A stretch of 64,000 nucleotides of DNA from Actinomadura luteofluorescens (lineage in GTDB: Bacteria > Actinomycetota > Actinomycetes > Streptosporangiales > Streptosporangiaceae), in NCBI RefSeq assembly GCF_013409365.1, contig NZ_JACCBA010000001.1:6510001-6574000 (forward strand). Reading direction: 5' to 3'. The notes beneath the pieces were generated by a model, which had not been told where the DNA came from, did not search any database, and worked only from the letters and a program-made list of their open reading frames with translations. The translations under genes were made by a program, and so were the position numbers. Below, piece after piece: positions 1 through 8,146 of this stretch (positions within the stretch are counted from its first letter, which is position 1; each line of letters begins with the position of its first letter).

Positions 1-114
1 ATGAGATTGTCCACTCACTCTAGGTAGCCGGAATCTGGAGGGCAAGGGCGATGCCGCGCCCGTCCCCACGACGGGCCAGGCCGTCCGCGTCCGCACTCCA
101 GGTGAGGGTCGACC

Positions 115-870
115 ATGATGAAGATCGTCAGCGCTGTGGCCGTCGTGATCGCCGCGATTCCGCCGACGCCCGCCACGGCCTCCCCCGCGCACGCCACACC
201 GGCCGCCGGGCGGGCCGCCGTCCCGGCACGCGCCGCCACCGCCACCGCGGCGGGCGCGGTCCTGACGGCACCCGCCGCCACGGCCTCGGCCAGTCCGTGG
301 TGGGCGCTGCGCACGGTGCAGCAGGAGGACGCGGTCGGCACGCTGTGGTACCACCCGGGCAGCAGATCGTGGCACGCCGACATCCGCGATGCCCCTGTGG
401 GTTCCGAGGTCTCGGGCCAGGAGGAGCACGGCTCCCGAGGAGCGCGCGCGACCGTTCCCATGGGGGCCTCGTCGGTCAACACCGCGGACTGGTTCGGGGG
501 CGGCTCGTTCCGGGTCTGCGTCCAGCTGCCTGCCCGCCCCCAGGCCTGCTCGACCTACGCCAACCCCGAAGCCCGGAAGGGGAGCGCGAGCCCGGCGAAC
601 GCTGCCCCGCGGAGGGCGGCGGCCTCCCACGTCCACCAGTACCCCGACTTCCGGGTTCCCGGCGTGGTCATCTGGGACAACCCCCTGAACACCGCCCACC
701 GTGTCGGGCTCGGCTATCCCGGCCAGAAGTTCGAGGCGATCCGCGGCAGCGGCCCCTGGGACTACTACGCCTGCGACAACGGGGTGACCAGCAACTTCTG
801 GATCTACGGGCGGAACGTGGCCACCGGCGTCGTCGGCTGGGTTCCCGACTGCAACCTGACACCGTCGTAG
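115..870 (+). CDS. Secreted protein with C-terminal SH3-like region
   Basis: I cannot assign a function. The 251-residue product starts with a hydrophobic Ala-rich export signal (about residues 1-30), followed by an Ala/Thr-rich segment to about residue 60. The C-terminal third (WDNPLNTAHRVGLGYPGQKF, then GPWDYYACDN and GWVPDCNL) resembles bacterial SH3-type domains of exported proteins and carries Cys residues that could pair outside the cell. The ATG at 115 follows an AGGTGAGG ribosome site 7-8 bases upstream. Bases 1-114 before it show no gene. The next gene starts 25 bases downstream, so the two may be cotranscribed. The SH3 reading is by eye only. Confidence 0.65.
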   Translation: MMKIVSAVAVVIAAIPPTPATASPAHATPAAGRAAVPARAATATAAGAVLTAPAATASASPWWALRTVQQEDAVGTLWYHPGSRSWHADIRDAPVGSEVSGQEEHGSRGARATVPMGASSVNTADWFGGGSFRVCVQLPARPQACSTYANPEARKGSASPANAAPRRAAASHVHQYPDFRVPGVVIWDNPLNTAHRVGLGYPGQKFEAIRGSGPWDYYACDNGVTSNFWIYGRNVATGVVGWVPDCNLTPS

Positions 871-895
871 GTCCGCCGGATGGCAGGCTTGGGGG

Positions 896-1729
896 ATGCG
901 CCTCGCGACATGGAACGTCAATTCCGTCAAGGCACGCCTTCCCCGCCTTCTCGCCTGGCTGGACGAGACGAAGCCGGACGTGGTCTGCCTCCAGGAGACC
1001 AAATGCCGCGCGGACCTCTTTCCGGCCGCGGAGGTCGAGGAGCTCGGGTACGCCACCGCCGCGCACGGTGACGGGCGGTGGAACGGTGTCGCCGTCCTCT
1101 CGCGGGTCGGCATCGAGGACGTCTCGAACGGCTTTCCGGGCGAGCCCGCCTACGCGGGTGAGGCGGGGACCGAAGGCGAGGACGAGCAGATGGAGTTGAA
1201 CGAGCCCGTCCTGCTGGCGCCCGAGGCCCGGGCGATCGGCGCCACCTGCGGCGGCGTCCGGGTCTGGTCGCTGTACGCGCCGAACGGCCGCACCCCGGAA
1301 TCGGCCCACTACACCTACAAGCTCGCGTGGTTCGCGGCCCTCCGCGACGCCCTCGCTGAGGAGCTCGCCGCGGGGGCGCCGCTGGTCGCCTGCGGCGACT
1401 ACAACGTCGCCCCCACCGACGAGGACGTCTGGGACCCGGCCGTCTTCGCCGGCTCCACGCACGTCACGCCCCCCGAACGGCAGGCGCTCGCCGACCTGCG
1501 GGCCCTCGGCCTCCGCGACGTCGTCCCGACGATCGAGAAGGGGCCCCACCCCTACACGTACTGGGATTACCGGGCCGGCGCGTTCCACAAGAACATGGGC
1601 ATGCGCATCGACCTGTTCTACGCGAACGAGGACGTCGCCGGACGGGTCGCCTCCGCCTACGTCGACCGGGAGGCCCGCAAGGGCAAGGGCCCGTCCGACC
1701 ACGCCCCGGTCGTCGTCGATCTCGATTGA
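896..1729 (+). CDS. xthA: Exodeoxyribonuclease III
   Basis: This is an Mg-dependent AP endonuclease and 3'-5' exonuclease of the EEP (exonuclease-endonuclease-phosphatase) family, acting in cytosolic base-excision repair. The 277 residues have all the family motifs in order: N-terminal ATWNVNSVKAR, the metal-binding Glu34 in LQETK, SLYAPNGR, GDYNVAPTD, RIDLFYAN and the C-terminal catalytic His in SDHAPVVVDLD. Length is normal for an actinobacterial XthA. The ATG is chosen because it precedes the conserved first strand directly. A short acidic insert (about residues 84-98, GEAGTEGEDEQ) is slightly longer than usual. There are no DNA-repair partners next to it. Confidence 0.93.
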   Translation: MRLATWNVNSVKARLPRLLAWLDETKPDVVCLQETKCRADLFPAAEVEELGYATAAHGDGRWNGVAVLSRVGIEDVSNGFPGEPAYAGEAGTEGEDEQMELNEPVLLAPEARAIGATCGGVRVWSLYAPNGRTPESAHYTYKLAWFAALRDALAEELAAGAPLVACGDYNVAPTDEDVWDPAVFAGSTHVTPPERQALADLRALGLRDVVPTIEKGPHPYTYWDYRAGAFHKNMGMRIDLFYANEDVAGRVASAYVDREARKGKGPSDHAPVVVDLD

Positions 1730-1832
1730 TCCGTCTCGTGCCTTGCGGATGGCGCTGAAAGCCGTACGATCCGGGACGAGGTCCTGCCGGTCGCCGGCAG
1801 GACACGATTGCGAGATCGAAGGGAAACGAACC

Positions 1833-2051
1833 ATGAGCAGGTTCAGCAGCGCCCCGCACACCGGCGGGTTCAGCAGCGCCCCGCACACCAGCGGGTTCAG
1901 CAGCGCACCGCACACCAGCGGCAGCGGGAAGACCGAGTCGTCCGCGAAGGACGAGCCCACCTCGGGCTCCACGTCCGGCGCCGCCCCGGTCACCCCGGAC
2001 CCGCTGGTCGAGGCGTTCAAGACGGCCGGAGAGGTCAAGTCCGACAACTGA
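1833..2051 (+). CDS. 72-residue peptide with three GFSSAPHTS repeats
   Basis: This small peptide matches no family I recognise. It starts at an ATG preceded by GAAGGGAA. Residues 3-29 are three nonapeptide units of the form (R/G)FSSAPHT(G/S), encoded by 27-bp tandem repeats at 1839-1919. A Ser/Thr/Glu-rich linker and a charged tail (VEAFKTAGEVKSDN) follow. There is no signal peptide or membrane segment. Repeated short cores joined to a charged segment are the layout of some multi-core RiPP precursors, but here the repeats are N-terminal and no recognised modifying enzyme is adjacent. A methyltransferase lies 104 bp away on the opposite strand. A terminator-like hairpin follows the stop. It could equally be a small structural or regulatory peptide. 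Confidence 0.6.
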   Translation: MSRFSSAPHTGGFSSAPHTSGFSSAPHTSGSGKTESSAKDEPTSGSTSGAAPVTPDPLVEAFKTAGEVKSDN

Positions 2052-2097
2052 CGGGCTGACGTCTCGCGGCAGATGATCCACCGCTCCGGCGGGTGGG

Positions 2098-2135
2098 CGC
2101 GGCTTCGTGCCGCGTCCGCTCGCCGGAGCATTTTT
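2098..2135 (+). terminator. Terminator after the repeat peptide
   Basis: Two GC-rich hairpins lie here: CGCGGC/GCCGCG around TTCGT at 2098-2114, then GCTC/GAGC at 2118-2129. A run of five T follows at 2131-2135. This fits an intrinsic terminator for the small plus-strand gene. A further stem at 2140-2156 (GCGCCC/GGGCGC) touches the end of the convergent methyltransferase. Confidence 0.5.
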
Positions 2136-2155
2136 CTCTGCGCCCGGGTGGGGCG

Positions 2156-2737
2156 CTAGTCGCCGCGGCGGGCGAGGAGGCGGCGCTTGCCGCCGTCGTC
2201 GTACTGGTCGAGGACGGTGAAGCCGTCCGGCAGCAGCGAGGCGGGCTCACCGGGCTTGAGGCACCACGCGGCGGGGAGCCGCGGCCGGTCGCGGCGGGCG
2301 GCCTCGGTGAACGCCTCCCAGGCCAGCAGGCCGCCGGACAGCACGGCCCCGGCCGCGCGCTCGAACACGGCGCGGTCCCAGAACCCGGTGCACAAAACGA
2401 GCGCGTACCTGTCCGGGCCCGGCCGCCAGCCGCCCAGGTCGGCTTGGACGAGCGTGACCAGCGGGCCGAGCCCGCGGCGGCGGGCCTCCGCGCCGAGCCG
2501 CGCGAGGGCGATCTCGGAGATGTCCACGGCGGTCACGCGGCGCCCGGTCCAGGCGGCCAGCAGGGCGCTGCCGGACGGCCCCGACGCCAGGTCGAGCACT
2601 CCGCCGTCCGGCATCCCGAGCGACAGCGCCCGCTCCGCGAGCGGATGGGCCCGCGAGGGACCGGACGACTCCGCGTACTTCTCGTTCCACCGGAGCCTGT
2701 CCGGATGCCCCGCTAATTCCGCCGGCACGTCCTCCAT
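2156..2737 (-). CDS. Class I SAM-dependent methyltransferase
   Basis: A Rossmann-fold methyltransferase of 193 residues with unknown substrate. Motif I is seen as VLDLASGPSGSALLAA (about residues 46-61), motif II as VTAVDIS and the post-I acidic position as LVQADLGGW. The C-terminal half is short and resembles the small tellurite-resistance/thiopurine-type methyltransferase group, with SGGLLAWEAFTEAAR in the motif III area. DLASG instead of DxGCG is a modest departure. It starts 10 bp after the upstream methyltransferase on the same strand, so they are probably cotranscribed with the helix-turn-helix gene at 3536-4582. Confidence 0.8.
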   Translation of the reverse strand: MEDVPAELAGHPDRLRWNEKYAESSGPSRAHPLAERALSLGMPDGGVLDLASGPSGSALLAAWTGRRVTAVDISEIALARLGAEARRRGLGPLVTLVQADLGGWRPGPDRYALVLCTGFWDRAVFERAAGAVLSGGLLAWEAFTEAARRDRPRLPAAWCLKPGEPASLLPDGFTVLDQYDDGGKRRLLARRGD

Positions 2738-2747
2738 GGGGACGACT

Positions 2748-3509
2748 CTAACGGCGCTCCGCGATCAGGAGCATGAACATGGCCGTCGGGAAGCCCTTGC
2801 GCCACCACGGGTCCTCGCGCATCTGCTCTTCCGTCGGGTGCGGTTCGCGCAGGTCGGCGATGACGAATCCGGCGTCTCGGAGCGTTCCAGCGTAGTACTC
2901 CAGCGGCCGGAGCCAGCTTGTGATCATCGAAGGGGATTCCAGGCCGTCCACCATGAACCGCTGGTCGATCCCGCGCGAGGTGAAGTACCGCGACGCCGGG
3001 ACGCTGCTCGCCGCGCCCTGCTCGGCGTTCTCCACGTAGAAGCAGGGGTGCAGCGTCAGCAGGACCAGCCGGCCGCCGCTGCGCAGGACGCGCGAGAACT
3101 CGCCGATGGCGCGGGTCGGGTCCTGCAGGTGGCTGAAAAGGTGGTTGCACAGGACGAGGTCGAACCGGTCGTCCTCCAGCGGCAGGTCCTCGACGCTGGC
3201 GCGGGTGAAGGTGGCCTTGCCCTCCTGCTCCGGGTGCGACGAGGCCGCGTCGATCAGGCCCTGCGCCGCGTCGACGCCCGTGACCTCGGCGCCCATGGAG
3301 GCGAGCCTGCGCGACAGGTAGCCCTCGCCGCATCCGGCGTCCAGGACGCTCTGGCCGGCGCAGTCGCCGACGGCGTCCAGGACGGCGGCGTCGGTCAGTT
3401 CGGTCCGGTACCGGTCGCGGCGCTCCCTGATGACCTTGACCCAGTACTGCGCGTTCGCCTCCCATCGCGCGCGCGTCAGTTTCGCGATGGCTTGCGCCGT
3501 GTCCTCCAC
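2748..3509 (-). CDS. Class I SAM-dependent methyltransferase (Methyltransf_11 type)
   Basis: The protein has about 253 residues and a canonical SAM-binding core: SVLDAGCGEGYLSRRLA (motif I), VTGVDAAQGLI, ASVEDLPLEDDRFDLVLCNH and RVLRSGGRLVLLTLHPC. The substrate is unknown. The C-terminal LRPLEYYAGTLRDAGFVI is typical of small-molecule methyltransferases. No ATG lies before the coding signal. GTG at 3509 is chosen, with TTG at 3527 as the alternative; both follow the stop of the upstream helix-turn-helix gene at 3536. The gene sits between that regulator and another methyltransferase in a tight minus-strand run, which suggests one operon. Confidence 0.85.
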   Translation of the reverse strand: MEDTAQAIAKLTRARWEANAQYWVKVIRERRDRYRTELTDAAVLDAVGDCAGQSVLDAGCGEGYLSRRLASMGAEVTGVDAAQGLIDAASSHPEQEGKATFTRASVEDLPLEDDRFDLVLCNHLFSHLQDPTRAIGEFSRVLRSGGRLVLLTLHPCFYVENAEQGAASSVPASRYFTSRGIDQRFMVDGLESPSMITSWLRPLEYYAGTLRDAGFVIADLREPHPTEEQMREDPWWRKGFPTAMFMLLIAERR

Positions 3510-3535
3510 CGGCTCCCCATTCTCCAAGGCCTGGT

Positions 3536-4582
3536 TCAGGCGAGGCCCTTGAGCCGCCGCACCAGCGTGTTGCAGGTCTGTCTGATCCTTCTGTCCCGGC
3601 AGTCGACCCCGCGCAGTTCCAGCGCACGGATCAACTCGGGGAGCTTCCCGCCGAACGCCGGGTCGCGTTTGAGCGCGAGCGGGATGTACGTCGACACCAG
3701 GTAGTAGAGGTAGGCGTCGTTGTAGACCGCGATCTCGCGGAGCACCTCGGTGGCCGTGTTGCGCAGCGACAGGGAGCTCGGGAGGGTGAAGTCGCTGCTG
3801 ATGCGGCCGTCTCTCGTGTAGGTGGGGAACGACCATTCCTCGAGCGCCGCGTAGACGGGCGTCGCGTCGAGTTCCTGGCGGTAGCGCTCGGCCAGGTCGA
3901 AGTCGTTCGAGCTGATCAGCGAGCCCATCACCACGCCGCGCATCATGAAGGCGGTCTGCCGCCCGGGCACCTCGAAGCCGAGGTCGGCCTCCAGCGACCC
4001 GGTGACCTTGCTGACCTGGTGCGTGAGGATGTTGAGCGCGAGGATCGAATGGAACGAGTAGGTCTTGCGGTTCAGCCGCGGGGCCAGGTCGATGGACGAG
4101 TCGAAGAGCCTGCGAGGGTCTTCCAGGAGGCCACGGCCGGCCTCGGTGGAGTAGAGCGCCTCCAGCGCGGTGTCCTGCTCGCGCCCCCAGAAGCGGGCGA
4201 TGAACGAGGACGTCTTCTGCGTCGCCTGGCCGCGCATGATGTGCAGCCCGGCCTCCAGCGCGTTCAGCAGGTGCTGCTGCGCGACGGCCGAGTTCTGCAG
4301 GGCGTCCAGATCGACGGTGAGCCCTTCGCCGTGCAGGTCGGCGACGAGCCCGTCGCGCCTTTTCCGGACGGCGTGCGCCATCGAGTACTCGGCGATTCCA
4401 GGAACGGACGACATGAGGCTCTGCAGCGACCGCCCGCTGACCCGGTCGAGCCATTCCGCGTTGTCCCACAACCGGAAGATCGTGCTCTCGTCGAGTCCGG
4501 AGAAGGCCGCCACGTCGGACATGTTGAGTCCCATGTCCCTGGTGATGTCGGAGAGAGACTTCGGCTCGCCGTCCGCTGTCAT
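3536..4582 (-). CDS. Helix-turn-helix protein with large C-terminal domain
   Basis: A 348-residue protein. Residues about 8-60 (SLSDITRDMGLNMSDVAAFS, then GLDESTIFRLW) read as a helix-turn-helix, so a DNA-binding role is likely. The remaining 280 residues are a mostly helical domain I cannot name. The ATG at 4582 is chosen because AGGGCGAG lies just upstream and the longer frame to 4687 adds only low-complexity sequence. Two methyltransferase genes follow on the same strand with gaps of 26 and 10 bp. The protein may therefore control a small methylation locus, or may be an accessory factor rather than a repressor. Confidence 0.65.
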   Translation of the reverse strand: MTADGEPKSLSDITRDMGLNMSDVAAFSGLDESTIFRLWDNAEWLDRVSGRSLQSLMSSVPGIAEYSMAHAVRKRRDGLVADLHGEGLTVDLDALQNSAVAQQHLLNALEAGLHIMRGQATQKTSSFIARFWGREQDTALEALYSTEAGRGLLEDPRRLFDSSIDLAPRLNRKTYSFHSILALNILTHQVSKVTGSLEADLGFEVPGRQTAFMMRGVVMGSLISSNDFDLAERYRQELDATPVYAALEEWSFPTYTRDGRISSDFTLPSSLSLRNTATEVLREIAVYNDAYLYYLVSTYIPLALKRDPAFGGKLPELIRALELRGVDCRDRRIRQTCNTLVRRLKGLA

Positions 4583-4694
4583 CACTCGCCCTAGATGTGG
4601 CAGTTGCTGGCGCTTCGATCGTAGCGAAGCGCCGCGCGGAAGGGACGGGCGATCAGCAGAAGTCTCGGCGAGCAGCGCGGGGGACATGCCGTCC

Positions 4695-5525
4695 TCACTC
4701 CGCCACGCGCCCGACGCAGCCGATGAGCGGCAGCGGGCCTCGGTCGGCCGGGGCGGCGGGCGCCGCCAGCCGGGCGGGGTAGGGGGCGAGCATCCGGAGG
4801 CTCGCGCAGATGCGGGCGATCTCGTCCTCGCTCCGCGGCCGGAACGGGGTGTCGACGCCCTCGCACGGCCCGGAGATCGGGTCCAGCTCCGGCGACCGCA
4901 CGGCGTGGCTGATCACCACGTGGCTGCCGGGGGCGAGGCCCGCGGCGAGCGCGGCGACGATCCCGGCCGGGTCGTCCTCGTCGGCGAGGAAGTCCAGGAC
5001 GCCGAGCAGGAACACCGCGACGGGCTCGGAGAAGTCGATCAGGCGGCGCAGGCCGGGGTCGGCGAGCAGCGCGGCCGGGTCGCGGACGTCCCCGGCGAAG
5101 GCGCCCGTGCCGGCGTCCACGGCGAGCAGCGCGCGCGCGTGCGTGAGCACCATCGGGTCGTTGTCGACGTAGGCGACGCGGCACGCCGGGTCGGCCCGCC
5201 GGACGAGGTCGCCGAGGTTCTCGGCGGCGGGCAGCCCGCAGCCGGCGTCGACGAACTGCCGCAGCCCGGCGTCCCCGGCGAGCAGCGCGGCGGCGTGGTC
5301 CAGGAAGCCCCTGTTCGCCTGGACGAGCCGCGGCACCGCCGGGCAGTCGCGCAGCGCACGCTCGGCGGACTCGCGGTCCGCGGCGTAGTTGTCCTTGCCG
5401 CCGAGGAGGTAGTTGCACATGCGGGCGACGCTGGCCTGCGCCGTGCCGAGCCCGCCCCCGGGTGGGGACGGTTCGGCTCGGCGGGCCGGGCTCAGCGCCG
5501 CCCCGGAGGTCACGGCAGCCGCCAT
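4695..5525 (-). CDS. DUF574/SAV2177-family SAM-dependent methyltransferase
   Basis: The family is expanded in Streptomyces and Streptosporangiales and its substrates are unknown. The diagnostic sequence is present: ARMCNYLLGGKDNYAADRE near the N-terminus, QFVDAGCGLPAAEN (SAM-binding), VAYVDNDPMVLTHARALL and a C-terminal GCVGRV. The product is about 276 residues, normal for the family. The start overlaps the end of the upstream ATP-binding gene: either ATG 5525 (16-nt overlap) or GTG 5513 (GTGA overlap). Either way translation is coupled. Pairing of this family with an anti-sigma-like ATPase is common in these actinomycetes. Confidence 0.88.
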   Translation of the reverse strand: MAAAVTSGAALSPARRAEPSPPGGGLGTAQASVARMCNYLLGGKDNYAADRESAERALRDCPAVPRLVQANRGFLDHAAALLAGDAGLRQFVDAGCGLPAAENLGDLVRRADPACRVAYVDNDPMVLTHARALLAVDAGTGAFAGDVRDPAALLADPGLRRLIDFSEPVAVFLLGVLDFLADEDDPAGIVAALAAGLAPGSHVVISHAVRSPELDPISGPCEGVDTPFRPRSEDEIARICASLRMLAPYPARLAAPAAPADRGPLPLIGCVGRVAE

Positions 5526-6034
5526 CCGTCCCGGACGCCGACGCCGAACCAGAAGGTCGAGGCCCCGCCCTTGCCGCGGCAGGTGCCGTAGTCGGTGGCG
5601 AGGGCCTTGATCAGGGCGAGCCCGCGGCCGCCCGTCGGCAGCGCCTCGTCCACCGCCCGCGGCGGCCCCTGGGCGGCGCCGCCGTCGGTGATCTCGACGC
5701 GCACGTACCGGTCGACGTGCAGGACGGTCAGCGTGATCGTGCCGTCCCGGCGGGGCCGCGCGTGCAGCACCGAGTTGGTCATGGCCTCGCTGGTCAGCAG
5801 CTCCAGGTCGCCGAGCTCGGACCGGTCGGCGCCGAAGTGCTGCCCGACGAGCTCGCGGACGTAGGAGCGGCCGAGCCGTACGGCGGGCGGCGTGGCGGCG
5901 AGGTCGATCTCGCCGATGAGGCGCCCCGAGGACTTGCCGTTGTGGTTCCAGGCGGACGGGATCCCGACTTCCAGCGAGGGAGCGGGTGCGGGCACCAGCA
6001 CGGGCGCCCCGGACCATGTGTCTGATGCGTTCAT
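5510..6034 (-). CDS. ATP-binding anti-sigma-factor-like protein (HATPase_c_2)
   Basis: A GHKL-fold ATP-binding protein of the RsbW/SpoIIAB-like group so common in actinomycetes. The N-box reads LLTSEAMTNSVLHA, the G1 box EITDGG and the G2 region GGRGLALIKALATDYG. There is no receiver, PAS or membrane segment, so it probably acts in the cytosol on a sigma factor or anti-anti-sigma partner. Start ATG 6034 is uncertain; ATG 6079 would add 15 residues. It is translationally coupled to the DUF574 methyltransferase. The upstream 240 bp hold a CTTGC-N6-GCAAG inverted repeat. Confidence 0.85.
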   Translation of the reverse strand: MNASDTWSGAPVLVPAPAPSLEVGIPSAWNHNGKSSGRLIGEIDLAATPPAVRLGRSYVRELVGQHFGADRSELGDLELLTSEAMTNSVLHARPRRDGTITLTVLHVDRYVRVEITDGGAAQGPPRAVDEALPTGGRGLALIKALATDYGTCRGKGGASTFWFGVGVRDGWRLP

Positions 6035-6162
6035 GGCGGTGTCGGCTTCACGTCTCCGTGTCGGGCTGTAAGCGAACATGTGCTTCTCGGCCAAGTCGAT
6101 GTCGGACGTGGAAGTGAAACAACACACACTCTTACGCAGGCCCCGGGGACCAGTCACCAACG

Positions 6163-6178
6163 CTTGCGCGCATGCAAG
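6163..6178. promoter_or_regulatory. CTTGC-N6-GCAAG inverted repeat
   Basis: A 5-bp perfect inverted repeat lies in the 241-bp gap upstream of the anti-sigma-like gene, about 130 bp before its start. Similar TTGC/GCAA half-sites lie upstream of the SpoIIE-type regulator (44432-44458). A role as an operator is a guess. Confidence 0.25.
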
Positions 6179-6275
6179 GGCCTTGCCGCACCCTGCGGGA
6201 CGTCACGCCCCGTCCAAGATCCGCCACATGGCGGCGCCTTACCGGTCGCGCCGGGCTTGCGCAACCGGACGGGCG

Positions 6276-7073
6276 TCAATCACCGGGCCTGCGGCCCAGG
6301 ACGGAGATCAGCGGCGCGAGCGTGAGGTCGAGGCGCCCCGCGGCGATGGCGGCCAGCAGGTGGCGGATCTCCTCGGCGGTGGCGTGCCCGCCCTCGATGA
6401 GCCGTTCGCGCACCTGGAGGATGGACGCGGTCTCCAGGACGCCGCAGGCGGGGGACGCGAAGGGGAAGTAGGCGTCGGCGCGCACGTCCTCCAGGCCGGC
6501 GTCGCGCAGGAGCCGGGGGAGCCGGCGGCCGTAGGCGAGGTCGGCGCCGCGCTCGGCGAGCAGCGCGCGGAAGCCGCGCCGGACGGCGTTGGCGAGGCGC
6601 TCGTCCGGGCCGTGCTCGTCGGGGCAGGCCAGCGGCTGGAGCCCGGGGTCGGCGTCCTCGACGAGCAGGACGCCGCCGGGCCGCAGGGCCTCGATCATCG
6701 TCCGGAGGGCCCGGTCGCGGTCGGGGAGGTGGACCAGCACGAGCCGGGCGTGGACGAGGTCGAACGGCCCCTCAGGCGGCGCGTCGCGCACCAGGTCGTG
6801 GCGCCGGATCTCGACCGGGGTTCCGGCGAGCTCCGGCGCGTCCGCCAGCCAGGACACGTCGATGTCGGTCGCCAGCACGCGGCCGGCGCTCCCGACGCGG
6901 CCCGCGATCCAGGACGGCACCGTCGGCCCGCCGGCGCCGACCTCCCAGACCCGCCAGCCGGGGCGCAGGCCCGCGTCGTCCATGTGGCGGAACGTCCACG
7001 GGTCGAACAGCTCGGAGATCGCCTTGAAGCGGACGCCCGCCTCGGCCTGCCGGTTGTCCAGAAGGTAGTCCAC
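6276..7073 (-). CDS. Class I SAM-dependent methyltransferase
   Basis: A roughly 265-residue methyltransferase with VWEVGAGGPTVPSWIAGRVG as motif I, LATDIDVSWL, DLVHARLVLVHLPDRDRALR and ALRPGGVLLVEDADP. This order matches Methyltransf_25/UbiE-like enzymes; the substrate is unknown. GTG 7073 is the first plausible start; the sequence upstream in frame is low-complexity. It lies 41 bp after the hsdS stop on the same strand but shows no feature of a DNA methylase, so a link to the modification system is not implied. Confidence 0.8.
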   Translation of the reverse strand: MDYLLDNRQAEAGVRFKAISELFDPWTFRHMDDAGLRPGWRVWEVGAGGPTVPSWIAGRVGSAGRVLATDIDVSWLADAPELAGTPVEIRRHDLVRDAPPEGPFDLVHARLVLVHLPDRDRALRTMIEALRPGGVLLVEDADPGLQPLACPDEHGPDERLANAVRRGFRALLAERGADLAYGRRLPRLLRDAGLEDVRADAYFPFASPACGVLETASILQVRERLIEGGHATAEEIRHLLAAIAAGRLDLTLAPLISVLGRRPGD

Positions 7074-7114
7074 CCGTCCGATGATGCCCCCCGCCCGGCG
7101 GCGCGGGCGTCCTT

Positions 7115-8146
7115 TCAGGGGATCAGTTCCGGCAGGAGCGCGTCGCGGAGCTTCGCGAGGGCCGCGCTCTCCGAGGCGGCGGCCTCCACCCGGCGGGCCA
7201 GCGCGGCGGCGAATCCGCCGAACGCGCGGGCGGCGCCGTCGCCGGGCCAGGGGACCGTGAAGGCGGCGATGTCCTGCCACCTGGCGCGCGGCATCCGCGT
7301 GCCGTCGCTGACGGCGCAGGCGTGCGCGACGACGTCGTCGCTGGCCAGGGCGGCGAGCAGCCACCCCCGGCGGTCGGCGTCCTTCGCGCGGACGACGAGG
7401 ATGTCCGACGAGGCGACGCCGTCGACGAAGGCGAGCCCCACCTTGTGGAAGGCGGGGCGGAGCTTGCCGAACAGGACGTCGCCGGCCGCGAACCGCCGCT
7501 TCGCGCTGGTGACGCCGGACGCGTCGGTCCAGGTCGAGAGCCACATGTGCCGCTTCGGCATGTGCTCCAGCGCGATGTAGTTCTCGTCCCGTCCGATCCG
7601 CTGCGGCGGGACGCCCCGGCGCACGAGGTCCCCGAGCTCGCCGATCGCGATGACGGCCCCGGCCACGGCCGCCGCCTCGTCGTAGCGGGCGCGGACCAGC
7701 GCGTCCCCGGCTGCGGCGATCCGGCCGTTCACCTCGATCTTGTCGTCGAGCGCCCCGAGGACGGACGCCGCCGCGTCCTGCTCCGCCCTGCCCAGCCGCG
7801 GAACGGGGAGGCCGTTCAGGATCGCGTGGGTGAGGAGCGGCTGCCCCGAGCCGATGCGGTACCTGTTCAGGTCGAGCCGCTTGAGCAGGTAGTGGACGTA
7901 GCGGGGGTTCACTCCGTCCCTGGCCGTGGCGATGATGGCGTTGTCGGTGACCCAGCACCGGTCGGGGCTGTAATGGACGGTGCCGCAGTAGCTCCCGACG
8001 CGGCCGACGACGGTGGAGCGGGGCCCGGCGTTGAACTCGCCGGACGTCCCGATGACGCCGTTCGCGCCGTACGTCCGGTAGCGGGCGCCCGCGGCGGGAC
8101 GCGCTCGGCCGTTCGAGAACGTGACGAGCTCGCCCAGCTCAGCCAC
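7115..8146 (-). CDS. hsdS: Type I restriction-modification specificity subunit HsdS
   Basis: HsdS recognises the DNA target and directs HsdM methylation. The 343 residues contain two target-recognition repeats: the first with ARYRTYGANGVIGTSGEF and QPLLTHAILNGLPVPRLG followed by the conserved helix EQDAAASVLGALDDKIEVN, the second with NYIALEHMPKRHMW, FAAGDVLFGKLRPAFHKVGL and RWQDIAAFTVPWP followed by another helix. This two-TRD layout is standard. The start overlaps the hsdM stop by 8 nt, so the two are coupled. No hsdR is present in the window. Length is slightly short but complete. Confidence 0.92.
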   Translation of the reverse strand: MAELGELVTFSNGRARPAAGARYRTYGANGVIGTSGEFNAGPRSTVVGRVGSYCGTVHYSPDRCWVTDNAIIATARDGVNPRYVHYLLKRLDLNRYRIGSGQPLLTHAILNGLPVPRLGRAEQDAAASVLGALDDKIEVNGRIAAAGDALVRARYDEAAAVAGAVIAIGELGDLVRRGVPPQRIGRDENYIALEHMPKRHMWLSTWTDASGVTSAKRRFAAGDVLFGKLRPAFHKVGLAFVDGVASSDILVVRAKDADRRGWLLAALASDDVVAHACAVSDGTRMPRARWQDIAAFTVPWPGDGAARAFGGFAAALARRVEAAASESAALAKLRDALLPELIP

